This document shows positions 8,322 to 17,948 of a DNA stretch of 39,010 bases, piece by piece. Both the position numbers and the translations under genes were made by a program. Where the stretch lies: assembly GCA_020630495.1 (NCBI GenBank), contig JAHDBH010000026.1:1-39010 (forward strand), read 5' to 3'. Position 1 is the stretch's first letter; each line of letters begins with the position of its first letter. The notes under the pieces are model-generated. The model saw only the letters and a list, made by a program, of their open reading frames with translations, was not told the origin of the DNA and searched no databases. Source of the DNA: Saprospiraceae bacterium (lineage in GTDB: Bacteria > Bacteroidota > Bacteroidia > Chitinophagales > Saprospiraceae).

Positions 8322-9731
8322 TCAATCCGTATCGGATGCTTGTTCGCTGAGAAGCCATAGATCCACTTGGCCATCTGATAGTAGATAAGCGTCCTCAAGA
8401 CTTATCATGGTCTGATCCCAGATTTGTGCCTGCTTGGGCCAATCTGGAGCGCGGAGGACATAGCAAGGTCTGGCTATGGTGGATAGATCGGCTGCTGAGA
8501 CTTGCTCGAGCATGGATTTTTGATCCAAGGATTCTTTGATGTGACGATAGTAGTACAAGCTAGGGTAGGCACTTGCTGCTGCGTATATGGGTAGATCTCG
8601 CTCTGTCATTTGGGCGAAAGCCCGCTTATAATCAGTCACCTCCATGACACGCCATACAGGCTGTATATTCTGCGATATCACGAGTAATACTACTGCACAG
8701 ACCAGGGATATCATCTGCTGCCAAGACGCACTATTCTCCCTGCGCGTCACAGCAAATCCTGCGCACAGGTAGAAGGTGATCTGCGAGAATAGCAGTGTGC
8801 GCGGACGCCAGAGATAAAGGTGTAGACCACAAGCTAGCCACAGCGTCATGAGCAATAGGCTTGATGAAAGTAGCAATCTAGGTGCTCTCTTATACATACA
8901 TGCTCCGCCATAGATCAGTAGCCAGCCACTGCATAGTAGGCTTACCACGGTATGATTACCGCTCATCGCTAGCCAGTCTAGTAGCAGGCGGCCGTCATGG
9001 GCAAGCTCCGCAGCTGAGCTAGGTAGCAATTCCACAAAGTACCGAGCGTGTACATCCTCAAGATATTCTAGGCCTATGCTATGCCGGAGATTGATCCAGT
9101 AGTACAAGCCAAAGCTAGCCACTGACAGCGGTATATAGCAGAGCGTAATCCATACTTTGGGCTGATACTTATACCGCCATATATCTGCGATGCCGACCGC
9201 AGCTATCACATATACAGAAGCCATACTTAGCCATGGCGATATGATTCCCAGTAAGACGAGAGCTGTGGTGGATGGTCGCCGCTTGCTCCCATGTATCCGG
9301 AGTAACCAGGCCACCGTGATCGCTACATCCATACCGTACTGCTTACACTCCGTGAAGTAGCGCAGCATCAGAGGATTGGTGATCAAGAGCACAGCTATAC
9401 CGAGTGACATCATCGGAGTCATGTATGGGTGCAGTAGCCGACGCAGACCGATGGCAGTGATGATGGCAGCCACTGCGCTTACCAGTCTGTAAGCGAGCTC
9501 GCTGTGACCTAGGATCGCTGTACTCATCTGCACAAGCCACGCATAGAGCGGCGGGCAATACTGCTCATAGTCCAAGGGATGCAACAGCTCATACCATGAC
9601 TTCTCATAGATATTGCGGATGAGATTGGCCTCGTCAATAAATACGCTACGCTGTGCCACCAACTGAAACAGTATCAAGGCTATCACCAGGGAAAGTCCCA
9701 TGATGTCTATAGTACGACGCTTCACCCCCAC
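8322..9731 (-). CDS. Membrane glycosyltransferase (PMT/ArnT-like, GT-C fold)
   Basis: A 469-residue integral membrane protein with about ten hydrophobic helices. After the first helix comes VFIDEANLIRNI, the acidic loop motif (Asp-Glu) that in GT-C enzymes of the GT39/GT83 type lies at the lipid-phosphate-sugar active site. The loop CPPLYAWLVQ follows, as in that superfamily. A soluble C-terminal part begins after about residue 370. It probably transfers a sugar from a polyprenyl-phosphate donor to an extracytoplasmic acceptor; the substrate is unknown. The start is GTG at 9731, and an ATG ten codons in is an alternative. It is upstream of and codirectional with fabI; a metabolic link is not evident. 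Confidence 0.8.
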   Translation of the reverse strand: MGVKRRTIDIMGLSLVIALILFQLVAQRSVFIDEANLIRNIYEKSWYELLHPLDYEQYCPPLYAWLVQMSTAILGHSELAYRLVSAVAAIITAIGLRRLLHPYMTPMMSLGIAVLLITNPLMLRYFTECKQYGMDVAITVAWLLRIHGSKRRPSTTALVLLGIISPWLSMASVYVIAAVGIADIWRYKYQPKVWITLCYIPLSVASFGLYYWINLRHSIGLEYLEDVHARYFVELLPSSAAELAHDGRLLLDWLAMSGNHTVVSLLCSGWLLIYGGACMYKRAPRLLLSSSLLLMTLWLACGLHLYLWRPRTLLFSQITFYLCAGFAVTRRENSASWQQMISLVCAVVLLVISQNIQPVWRVMEVTDYKRAFAQMTERDLPIYAAASAYPSLYYYRHIKESLDQKSMLEQVSAADLSTIARPCYVLRAPDWPKQAQIWDQTMISLEDAYLLSDGQVDLWLLSEQASDTD

Positions 9732-9822
9732 TAAGCTAGCTCTATTAGCATCCTCACATGCCGATTGTCGCTAAGAAAATAGATATATGAGAAAAAAATA
9801 TGCATGATTTTCTTGAGGCCAC

Positions 9823-9852
9823 TTGTTTACATATATAAAAATTCTATATTTG
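9823..9852 (+). promoter_or_regulatory. Promoter of the giant surface-protein gene
   Basis: TTG at 9823-9825, a 19-base spacer and TATATTTG at 9845-9852 together match both boxes of the Bacteroidota promoter (TTG at -33, TAnnTTTG at -7) with the usual spacing. The region is AT-rich. Transcription would start at about 9858, giving a leader of about 60 bases to the ATG at 9917. Confidence 0.7.
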
Positions 9853-9916
9853 TACCGACGGAGCTTTCCAACCTGGGCTCAGACGAACACTTTTCACTAC
9901 CAATTATAGGACCGTT

Positions 9917-12900
9917 ATGTGTGCTACGTACCGTAAGCAGCTGTGGCTGTATATGGTATCCACAGTCCTGGTGTTCTGCCCTCTGTCCGGGAAGGCGACC
10001 CAGCTGGATACCTCATTATTAGAAATTATATGTGAGGACATCACTGTCTCCGTGGGTGACCGCTCTGTGGTGATCCTAGATCCGCTAGATGTGCATGGTC
10101 AGACCATGGCAGATACGATCGTGGTATCCTATGAGCTCAGTCAAGATACATTTGACTGCGATGACTTTGCCGAGGGGGAGGCGACGGTAGACCTTATCGT
10201 GGGTGATATCTGTGGCAACACAGATACCTGCACTGCTTTGATAACATTTGTAGATGTACCTGCACTGCGTGTAGAGTGCATGGATGATGTGCTGATTAAT
10301 CTAGGACCTGGCCTTTGCGGTAGAGTCATTCACTATGAGTGGACGATTGACGATCCCTGTATGGACTCAGTAGAGATCATCCAGCAGGATACCTCTGGGC
10401 TGCAGAGTGGAGACTTCTTTCCTATAGGTCGTACAGATATATCGTATCTATTTATCAATGCAGTGGGAGATACTGCTAGCTGTGGATTTGTCGTAGACAT
10501 CCTAGGGCACGAGTCTTCCTTAGTGGAGATTGCTTGCACAGATATGCTGCATGTATCTCTCAATGAGTTTTGTGAAGCTCGGATCACTGCTGGAATGATC
10601 CTGCAGGGAGATGATTACCGCTGCTATGATGACTACCAGGTGACAGTGATGGAAATGGCGGGTACAGGTGAGCCGATTCCTGAGTCCCCCGTGGTCAATT
10701 CTAGCTATATAGGAGATACATTGCTTGTCATGGTCTGCGACCCACTCACGGGGAATTGCTGCTGGGGACGCATCAGCATAGAGGATAAGCTTATACCACC
10801 GCTGGACTGTCCAGATATTACGGTGGACTGCGGGGCAGATATATCCCCTGAGTTTCTTGGATTTCCCGAGGTGGAGTTTGGCGCTATATGCACAGATACG
10901 ACCATGAGCTATGAGGATAGCGAATTTCCTCTTGACTGTAGTGATAGTATCATCTTGCGTGTAGAGCGCACATGGACGGTCACCAAGGAAAGTGGCGCGA
11001 GTAGCACTTGCGTGCAAAATATATATGTGCGAAAAGGTGATGTAGATAGCATCATGATTCCACCTCACTATGACGATATTAATCTGCCATCCTTCGGCTG
11101 TATGGAGACTACAGACTGGCCGATAGGAGAAGACGGATATAGGCTACCTCCATTGACTACTACAGGGACGGTCAGCTCCGGCTGTCCCAACATTTTTTCT
11201 TCTCACGAGGATCATGTGCTTCCGCTATGTGGCGGAAGCTACAAGATTATCCGTCAGTGGAAGCTCTTTGATCAGTGTACGGGAGAGTTTGCGGAGCGGC
11301 CTCAGATCATCACCGTGAAGAATGATGGATTTCTTGTATTCTTTGATATCGATACACTAGAGATCGGGACAGAGCCCTGGATGTGTGCAGGTAGAGCCCT
11401 GCTGTCTCTACCGACTATAGAAAATCCCTGTGTCCTCAATGGGGTCTACACTTATAGATCTCTGGATCCAGACCTTGATATCACCATAGGCACAGACGTC
11501 ATCCAGATCAATGAGATTCCCGTGGGAGAGCAAACGATAGATATCGAGGTGCGTGACGAGTGCGGTCTGCGAGATACGGCCAGTATCTACGTCATAGTCT
11601 CTGACGATGATGCACCTACCGCCATAGGCGATCAATTTACACGCGTGAGCCTCACTAATGATGGTACGGCTAAAGTAGCTGCAGAGTCATTGGATGATGG
11701 CAGTCATGACAATTGTGGAATAGACAGCTTCGCGGTGAGGCGCTTACTGCCAGATGACTGCGATACAGGAAATGCTGACTTTAGATCATTTGTGAGATTT
11801 TGCTGTGCGGATATCGGTAGCGAAATCATGGTCGTGCTGCGTGTCTATGATCTTGCTGGAAACTATAATGAAGTCATGGTGAGCGTCACTGTGGAGGATA
11901 AGTTGCCGCCATTTATCAGCTGTCCGCCAGATATCACCGTGGCTTGTGACTTCATGATTCCTGATGCAGCGCTTTCAGATCCACTTGATCCTACATTTGG
12001 TAGGATGGTGACGGACAGAGATAGTGTCCAGAATGTCGTAGTACTCGGACATGGACATCCTGATTTCGCAGATGACTACGTGTGGGGCGAGGACGGTCTA
12101 GCACTAGATAATTGCGGAGCGACCGTCAAGCTGGTCTCTCTCAAGAAGATAGATTGCGGACGGGGTACGCTAGAGCGAATATTCACCGCTACAGATCCTG
12201 ACGGTCGCACAGCGAGCTGCACGCAGACAATCACCTTTGAAGCCTTCAATCCATTTGGCGAAAGCCAGATCATCTGGCCGCTTGATCAGACCTTATTTGA
12301 CGTATGTGTGGAGGACGTGCAGACGGATCCAGAGGTGAGCGGCATGCCTATCTACTCCGGCGATGTATGTAGCGATCTACTGGTGAGCTTTGAGGATGAG
12401 ATATTTACTGGTGATCCAGACGCTTGTATTAAGATATTCAGGACGTGGAAGATATTGGACTGGTGTCAATTTGATTCTGAGACGGGAGCCGGTGTGTTTA
12501 CAGATGTGCAGGTGATAAGGATCAGCAACAGTGTTCCTCCCACCATCTTTGATGCACCAGATATCACTGTCTGCAATGTGATGGCGGATGACGGAGGAAA
12601 TCTGCTACGCAATGGTGATTTTGAACGCGGAAATTTATTTTTTACCAGTGATTTTGAATACGAAGAGCTCAGCATATTTGAAGAAGGCACCTACACGGTC
12701 ACCACAGATGCAGAGTCGGTCAATGCTAATTATCGTCCCTGTGGTGATCACACCACAGGATCTACTAATTATCTCGTGATCAATGGAGATCCTGAAGTAG
12801 GAAAAAAATTCTGGTGTGAGACGATTGCTGTAGAGGAAGACATAGAGTACATGTACGGCGCCTGGATTACCAATGTCTCCCCCTTTAGCCGTGCAGAATT

Positions 12901-14875
12901 TGGCATGACCATAGACGGCGTGCTGGTAACTGATAGTCTGCAGATCGTGGCCGATCCATGTGAGTGGGTCGAGTATATGGGTATATGGCGCGCTCCCAGC
13001 ACCGCTACGGTAGAGCTGTGTATAGAGAATTTTACCACAGATCTATTTCGCAATGAGATCGGTATAGACGATATCTATTTCGGCAGCTTTCGGGATATTC
13101 CAGATGTGGAGGATTGCCACGCACTTGTAGAGCTGGAAATAGAGGGAATAGATGACTGCAGCGATGTCACCGCGATCAGCTATGAACTTGATCTATTTCA
13201 GGATGGAAGTATAGACGTAGCCTCTTCTGGATCCGTGGCTACAGGTGAGTATCCCATAGGCATCCATACCATCGTATGGACGGCACGCGACGGCTGTGGC
13301 AACACCGCTGAGCGCAGCCAGACATTTGAGGTGCAAGACTGTCAGCAACCCAGCCCTAAGTGCTTCAGCGATATTACTACCGTACTCATGGAGAGTACTG
13401 GTACTGTAGAGATATGGGCGAGTGATTTTGATGCAGGCAGCGATGACCTCTGTAGTGATCACGTGCAGCTGAGCTTTAGCGAAGACGTATTTGATATCAA
13501 TCGCACATTTAGCTGTGATGATCTTGGTAGACAAGAGATAGAGGTGTGGGTCACTGATGAGGCGGGTAATCAAGACTTCTGTAGGACTACGATCATCATA
13601 CAGGACAATTCCGATATCTGCGATGGCCTGGTAGGCACTATAGCAGGAGTGGTAAGGACGCCTGACGGACGACTCATGGAAGATACGCAGGTGGAGCTCT
13701 ACAGGGATGCATCGCGTCTAGGTGAGACGATGACGGATGATGAGGGTACCTATGCATTTGATAATGCGGGTCATCGACGAGATTACCAAGTGAGTGCATT
13801 CCGCAATCACGATCCAGCCAATGGTCTATCAACCAATGATATCGTCCAGATCCAAAAGCACATTCTGGGCGTAGAAACATTTACCGATCAGTGGGATTAC
13901 ATCGCTGCTGATGTAAATAACAATGAGTCGATTTCGGCACTTGATATCGTGGATATCAGGCGATTGCTCCTCGGCACTGTGTCTGACTTTCCAGAAAATA
14001 CCTCCTGGAGATTTGCTGATGCCGACCAAGACTGGGATGATATCACATCTCCGTGGGGATGGAAAGAGCATTTATCGTTGCCCGCATGGGACGGTACACC
14101 CGAGTCCATAGCCAATCTCATAGGCGTGAAGATCGGTGACCTGACGGATGACGCTGTGGTAGATGATGCTCTGAGAGCGTCTGATCGGACGGGTGATGGT
14201 CCGCTTACCTTGCGGGTAGAATGCCAGATGAGCCAGTCTAGTGAGATAGAACTCGTGTTGTCTACGCGCGATCTGTCAGAGCTACTAGGCATGCAGATGA
14301 GTCTTGCTTGGAATCCTTCTCAGTGGGAATACCTCGGTAGATCTGAGTCTGCTGACGGCATCGTGGCCGATCATCATATCGGTGCCCACGCTGCCCATGA
14401 GGGATCGTTGCGGATGAGCTGGAGTGATGTGGCGTCGCGCGCTGCGACGGAGACATTTGTGCGCTTGCGCTTTAGATCGCTGACAGGTGCTCAGAAGATG
14501 ACGAGCGAGGATCTGATCCTGAGCGATCTACTGGCTGCTGAGGCTTACGACCAGGATGATCGGATACTCACTCCTGTCCTTGATTGGATTCGTGATAAGC
14601 AGGCGGATGACGATAAGATTCTGACTGCCTACCCAGTCCCTTTTGTGCACGCTACTACAGTGAGTTACCTATCTACGGAGCAGCAAGAAGTGCAATTACA
14701 AATCTACCACACGGGCGGAGAGTTGCTGTATCAACAGCCCTGGCTAGTTTACAAGGGGAAAAATGATATCAGCATTACCGCTGATGATGTGCAGTCAGCT
14801 ATGGGTGTATTGATTTATACGATCCTTGATGAACATGGCAAGGAGACAATCGCTAGGATGATCAGGGTGGAGTAG
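9917..14875 (+). CDS. Giant T9SS surface protein: HYR-like repeats, CBM-like, dockerin- and cohesin-like domains
   Basis: A 1652-residue secreted protein with a signal peptide in the first 30 residues. Residues about 35-890 are cysteine-rich, HYR-like beta-sandwich repeats with recurring 'CPDITVDCG' motifs and GN-type endings such as VYDLAGNYNEVMVSV. About 893-1058 is an inserted module opening with NGDFE and rich in aromatic strands, resembling a carbohydrate-binding lectin-like domain; more repeats follow. About 1238-1295 is a carboxypeptidase-regulatory/CNA-B-like fold. About 1300-1355 contains paired dockerin-like Ca-binding segments (NGLSTNDIVQIQKHILG and SISALDIVDIRRLLLG). About 1431-1548 is cohesin-like. 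About 1565-1652 is a type A T9SS sorting domain (YPVPFVHATTVSYL...). A likely role is adhesion or matrix formation. The reading frame is intact, with its own promoter and terminator. Confidence 0.88.
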   Translation: MCATYRKQLWLYMVSTVLVFCPLSGKATQLDTSLLEIICEDITVSVGDRSVVILDPLDVHGQTMADTIVVSYELSQDTFDCDDFAEGEATVDLIVGDICGNTDTCTALITFVDVPALRVECMDDVLINLGPGLCGRVIHYEWTIDDPCMDSVEIIQQDTSGLQSGDFFPIGRTDISYLFINAVGDTASCGFVVDILGHESSLVEIACTDMLHVSLNEFCEARITAGMILQGDDYRCYDDYQVTVMEMAGTGEPIPESPVVNSSYIGDTLLVMVCDPLTGNCCWGRISIEDKLIPPLDCPDITVDCGADISPEFLGFPEVEFGAICTDTTMSYEDSEFPLDCSDSIILRVERTWTVTKESGASSTCVQNIYVRKGDVDSIMIPPHYDDINLPSFGCMETTDWPIGEDGYRLPPLTTTGTVSSGCPNIFSSHEDHVLPLCGGSYKIIRQWKLFDQCTGEFAERPQIITVKNDGFLVFFDIDTLEIGTEPWMCAGRALLSLPTIENPCVLNGVYTYRSLDPDLDITIGTDVIQINEIPVGEQTIDIEVRDECGLRDTASIYVIVSDDDAPTAIGDQFTRVSLTNDGTAKVAAESLDDGSHDNCGIDSFAVRRLLPDDCDTGNADFRSFVRFCCADIGSEIMVVLRVYDLAGNYNEVMVSVTVEDKLPPFISCPPDITVACDFMIPDAALSDPLDPTFGRMVTDRDSVQNVVVLGHGHPDFADDYVWGEDGLALDNCGATVKLVSLKKIDCGRGTLERIFTATDPDGRTASCTQTITFEAFNPFGESQIIWPLDQTLFDVCVEDVQTDPEVSGMPIYSGDVCSDLLVSFEDEIFTGDPDACIKIFRTWKILDWCQFDSETGAGVFTDVQVIRISNSVPPTIFDAPDITVCNVMADDGGNLLRNGDFERGNLFFTSDFEYEELSIFEEGTYTVTTDAESVNANYRPCGDHTTGSTNYLVINGDPEVGKKFWCETIAVEEDIEYMYGAWITNVSPFSRAEFGMTIDGVLVTDSLQIVADPCEWVEYMGIWRAPSTATVELCIENFTTDLFRNEIGIDDIYFGSFRDIPDVEDCHALVELEIEGIDDCSDVTAISYELDLFQDGSIDVASSGSVATGEYPIGIHTIVWTARDGCGNTAERSQTFEVQDCQQPSPKCFSDITTVLMESTGTVEIWASDFDAGSDDLCSDHVQLSFSEDVFDINRTFSCDDLGRQEIEVWVTDEAGNQDFCRTTIIIQDNSDICDGLVGTIAGVVRTPDGRLMEDTQVELYRDASRLGETMTDDEGTYAFDNAGHRRDYQVSAFRNHDPANGLSTNDIVQIQKHILGVETFTDQWDYIAADVNNNESISALDIVDIRRLLLGTVSDFPENTSWRFADADQDWDDITSPWGWKEHLSLPAWDGTPESIANLIGVKIGDLTDDAVVDDALRASDRTGDGPLTLRVECQMSQSSEIELVLSTRDLSELLGMQMSLAWNPSQWEYLGRSESADGIVADHHIGAHAAHEGSLRMSWSDVASRAATETFVRLRFRSLTGAQKMTSEDLILSDLLAAEAYDQDDRILTPVLDWIRDKQADDDKILTAYPVPFVHATTVSYLSTEQQEVQLQIYHTGGELLYQQPWLVYKGKNDISITADDVQSAMGVLIYTILDEHGKETIARMIRVE

Positions 14876-14906
14876 CATCTTTTTCTTCTTTGCAAAAGAA
14901 AAAACG

Positions 14907-14937
14907 AATGGTCTGCAGCGCTTTGCTGCAGACCATT
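14907..14937. terminator. Bidirectional hairpin terminator
   Basis: A perfect 13-bp stem (14907-14919 with 14925-14937) around the five-base loop GCTTT, GC-rich in the middle and ending in ATTTTA. It lies between the stop of the giant surface gene and the stop of the convergent ATP-grasp operon, so it can serve both. A second weaker inverted repeat, TTTTTCTT/AAGAAAAA, lies just upstream at about 14880-14903. Confidence 0.85.
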
Positions 14938-14983
14938 TTATCTATATGACTGTGGGTGTGATATCAGTCGTTTGTCTCAGGAC

Positions 14984-16177
14984 TTATTCAAAAAATCCTA
15001 CGCTACCACCCACCCATGTCATGTCGCGATTATACTTGACTCCTATCATCTCGCCTCTGCTGAGTCGTGCGAGATTATTTACTAGATGCGGGCGCTCCTG
15101 GTCGGGTTCCCAGATCATCAGCATCCGCACTTCGCACTTCACATCTCCGTCGGGGCTTTTGATGACAGGGCTATACGTCACCTTTTCTTGTAGGATAAAA
15201 TTATCAGGATTATTGATAGCTTCTAGATGCTTCTGAGTGACATGGAAGATGACGCCGCTTCCGCTAAATGAATACAGCGGTTTGAGCACATAATTTTCTA
15301 AGTCATCAGGCACACGATCCAGCTGACTGAGGCGTACCGTCCTTGGGACATAGGGACTTTCGTCCAAAAGCTCCAGGGTATTTTTGCTGATTCTAAAAAA
15401 CCAGTTGGGATGGCCTACCCAGTGGGCGTTGATCTCATCCGTAAAGCTGTATTCTCTATGTAGATCTTTCCTACCTACCAGCTCATCAAAGATCACGCGA
15501 TTATATATGCGGTCTACGCCAATTTTCTTTCCCTTCTCGTCCTCATAGTAGAGGTCGCGCCCGCTTTTCTTGAGATCGCTGATGCATAGTACCTTGAGGC
15601 CAAGTATTTCTCTGGTGGCCCAGAAGTCTATCTGCGTAGGCTGCTTGTGAGGTTCTACCTCTAGGAGGATGCAGTTTTCTGGAGCACTGCTGCCGAGTAT
15701 CACCCTGCGCAAGAGCGCGCGATAATCTGCTCCAGAATAATTATTAAATAGATGCGAGACATGGTCAGGAATCTCAAAGTGCTTCCTGTAGAGATTAGCT
15801 ACCAGATCTTGATAGTAATAAAGCGTAGGAAATCCTTGCAGCTCGATGAGTTTGGGTTGTAAGTTGCCTTCATGATCAGCACATAGGCCAAAGTCTAATT
15901 GTAGAAATACATTGTGATCAGGCTCATTGGGTACGGTGTACTCTGGTCTGAGTGCATCTGCCGAGCGAGCTTTGAAATCATCCCGACAGAGTACGTCGCA
16001 GATTTCATCACAAGCTTTTATGATCTTGTCTCGCATGTCGCTACCGATAAATACTGGTGTCTCCGCTATGCGAAATGGTGGCTTGTGGTCGTATCGCGTA
16101 CTTATATCATTGAGAAATGCTTCGTACCTAGCAGTGCTAAATGAATCATTATATGCCTTGCGGATATCGCTAATCAT
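14984..16177 (-). CDS. Permuted ATP-grasp-like ligase (last gene of operon)
   Basis: A 397-residue cytoplasmic protein. The N-terminal half has DFGLCADHEGNLQPKLIELQ (D95, E112), resembling the acidic metal-site segment of glutathionylspermidine-synthase-like enzymes. The nucleotide-loop-like segment LKPLYSFSGSGV (K299, 305-308) comes afterwards, followed by ILQEKV (E331) and KCEVRML (R351). In ordinary ATP-grasp enzymes the Lys/Gly loop comes first, so this order suggests a circularly permuted ATP-grasp. Such enzymes ligate a carboxylate to an amine or thiol through an acyl phosphate. The ATG overlaps the end of the amidotransferase gene by eight bases. The fold assignment is inference from motif order; the substrate is unknown. 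Confidence 0.65.
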   Translation of the reverse strand: MISDIRKAYNDSFSTARYEAFLNDISTRYDHKPPFRIAETPVFIGSDMRDKIIKACDEICDVLCRDDFKARSADALRPEYTVPNEPDHNVFLQLDFGLCADHEGNLQPKLIELQGFPTLYYYQDLVANLYRKHFEIPDHVSHLFNNYSGADYRALLRRVILGSSAPENCILLEVEPHKQPTQIDFWATREILGLKVLCISDLKKSGRDLYYEDEKGKKIGVDRIYNRVIFDELVGRKDLHREYSFTDEINAHWVGHPNWFFRISKNTLELLDESPYVPRTVRLSQLDRVPDDLENYVLKPLYSFSGSGVIFHVTQKHLEAINNPDNFILQEKVTYSPVIKSPDGDVKCEVRMLMIWEPDQERPHLVNNLARLSRGEMIGVKYNRDMTWVGGSVGFFE

Positions 16178-16991
16178 CCATGAGGGCTTTGAGCTTGCGC
16201 TGTAAGTTTATGCTTTGTATAGACTCATTGAGCCAGGTGGGTAAGATTGCCTCGTGCGTCACTGTGAGTTTTTCTTTATCTGCGATGAGCTCGAGCATTT
16301 GCTGGTATTTGTCCTCACCCTTCTTGGCGATAAACTCTTTTTTCTTATCCTCTTTCTCAAAGTGAATTTTCATACCTACAGGGTCCGCCTCTGGATGAAA
16401 CTGCGTGCCTATCCACTCATCACTAAATCTTACAGCCATCACAGCTCGCTCTAGATTGACATGGGGTCGCTTTTTCTCTACGGCAAGTATCCGTGCGCCC
16501 ATATGCTCCATACGCGCATGATTAGGTTCTATGAATTGCCACTTGCGGAAGTCCGCGATGTAAAAGATGTCATCTAGGTGCTTGAATACCGCTTCTTCAG
16601 TGCCGTACTGGGTCTTGTGAACAGGAAAGACGCCGAAGCTCTCTTTATTCCGTAGAACCACCGAGCCTAGGCTCAGGTGGTGAGCGATCATCTGGAAGCT
16701 GTGACAGATAAAAAATACGTATTTCTTATCTGCGTGCTGCTCATTATACTTCCATAGATTATCCATGAGCTTATAGTAGCCGCGATCCCATAGTCCGTCA
16801 CCTTCGAGTGGGCTTCCTGGGCCACCACTGGATATATAGAGATCATAATCAAGACCTGGCAGCTCACATTTGCCTCTCACGTCAAATCTGTCGACCTGGA
16901 TGGTACTGTAAGGCTCGAGGATACTGAGGATATTGGGAATGCCGAGGCCTTCTAGGCCGTCGTACATGTCTAGGAGGGCAAGTCTGATCAC
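16170..16991 (-). CDS. Class I glutamine amidotransferase
   Basis: A 273-residue protein of the GMP-synthase-type GATase fold. The oxyanion strand SSGGPGSPLEGD is at about 54-65. The nucleophile Cys96 is in FFICHSFQ, where the usual G-x-C-x-G is changed to I-C-H-S-F. His199 and Glu201 in TQFHPEAD complete the triad. It should release ammonia from glutamine, or act as a gamma-glutamyl hydrolase, for the neighbouring ATP-grasp enzymes. A lysine-rich tail of about 60 residues (EKEDKKKEFIAKKGEDKYQQ) follows the catalytic domain. The start is GTG directly after the TAA of the ATP-grasp gene, and the end overlaps the last operon gene by eight bases. Tight packing implies one functional unit. Confidence 0.88.
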   Translation of the reverse strand: MIRLALLDMYDGLEGLGIPNILSILEPYSTIQVDRFDVRGKCELPGLDYDLYISSGGPGSPLEGDGLWDRGYYKLMDNLWKYNEQHADKKYVFFICHSFQMIAHHLSLGSVVLRNKESFGVFPVHKTQYGTEEAVFKHLDDIFYIADFRKWQFIEPNHARMEHMGARILAVEKKRPHVNLERAVMAVRFSDEWIGTQFHPEADPVGMKIHFEKEDKKKEFIAKKGEDKYQQMLELIADKEKLTVTHEAILPTWLNESIQSINLQRKLKALMDD

Positions 16992-17948
16992 TTAAGAGGG
17001 ATATTTATCTGTGGTGACCGAGGTGATGAAGCTTCCCCAAGTCATATTGGGTTTGGTCTTGCGATTTTTCTTTGCGTACTTGATCGCCATATTCGCCGCT
17101 GTCTCTACGACCCATTCGAAGTTTTCCTCACCTACGCTCTTGACATCAGCATCAGGGGCAGGATTGCAGAAGTCTATCGCATACGGTATGCCGTCACGGA
17201 TAGCAAATTCGACGGTGTTAAAATCATATCCGAGGCCCTCGCAGAGCTTGCGCGTATATTTCTCTACAGTACTCAGAAGTTTCTTGTCGGTAACTATAGG
17301 CTCTTGGAGATAGCGCAGATGATGAGGATTGCGAGGTTCATAGGGCATGATTCTCACTTCACCACCCACGTAGTAGCAGCGGAAGTACGCTTCAAATTGG
17401 ATTTCTTCCTGAAGCATCATCACGAGTGTATGCGTCTCACGGTGTGCCTCAAACATCTCATCGTAGCTCTCTACGCGATATACACTCTTCCAGCCACCAC
17501 CAGCGTGAGGCTTCATATACAGCGGGAATCCTCCGAGGTGATCTATGATCTTTTCCCAGTCAAGGGGATACTTGAGATTTCTGAAAGACTGATCGGTAGT
17601 GTCTGGTGGCAGCTCATTAGATGGCAGCAAGACGGTCTTGGGTACAGGTACGCCTAGCTTTTCTGACAGGCAATTATTGAAAAATTTTTCATCAGCGCTC
17701 CACCAAAAAGGATTATTGATGACATGTGTGCCTTGGAGAGCAGCATTTTTCAGATATGATCTATAGAAGGGCACATCCTGTGAGATGCGATCTATCAGCA
17801 CAGCATACTCCGTAGGCTGACCCTGGATCACTTCATCTACGACAGCGAGCTCGGCTGAGATGTCTTTAACTTTCTTACTATTTACACGATCTACAAAAGC
17901 TTGCGGAAAGGTATTTTCTTGTCCAAAGAGGATTCCTATTTTTTTCAT
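16992..17948 (-). CDS. ATP-grasp ligase (D-Ala-D-Ala ligase/RimK-like)
   Basis: A 318-residue cytoplasmic ligase. The N-terminal domain (1-95) begins with KIGILFGQE as in D-Ala-D-Ala-ligase-type proteins. The ATP-grasp core has Lys146 in YMKPHAGGGWKS with the flexible glycine loop 150-152, the adenine-hinge LQEEI (about 180-184), and metal ligands Glu247 (NTVEFAI), Asp259 and Asn262 (AIDFCNPAPDAD). It should activate a carboxylate and join it to an amine. The substrate is unknown. Its ATG overlaps the esterase stop by four bases (ATGA), and its TAA abuts the GTG of the amidotransferase gene. Confidence 0.85.
   Translation of the reverse strand: MKKIGILFGQENTFPQAFVDRVNSKKVKDISAELAVVDEVIQGQPTEYAVLIDRISQDVPFYRSYLKNAALQGTHVINNPFWWSADEKFFNNCLSEKLGVPVPKTVLLPSNELPPDTTDQSFRNLKYPLDWEKIIDHLGGFPLYMKPHAGGGWKSVYRVESYDEMFEAHRETHTLVMMLQEEIQFEAYFRCYYVGGEVRIMPYEPRNPHHLRYLQEPIVTDKKLLSTVEKYTRKLCEGLGYDFNTVEFAIRDGIPYAIDFCNPAPDADVKSVGEENFEWVVETAANMAIKYAKKNRKTKPNMTWGSFITSVTTDKYPS

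Noticed and set aside
8290-8358. N-terminal extension of FabI in frame
   Set aside because: It overlaps the glycosyltransferase gene and precedes the canonical FabI start; a -7 box lies inside it.
10520-11068. 182-codon minus-strand frame inside the giant surface gene
   Set aside because: Antisense shadow within an intact HYR-like repeat region.
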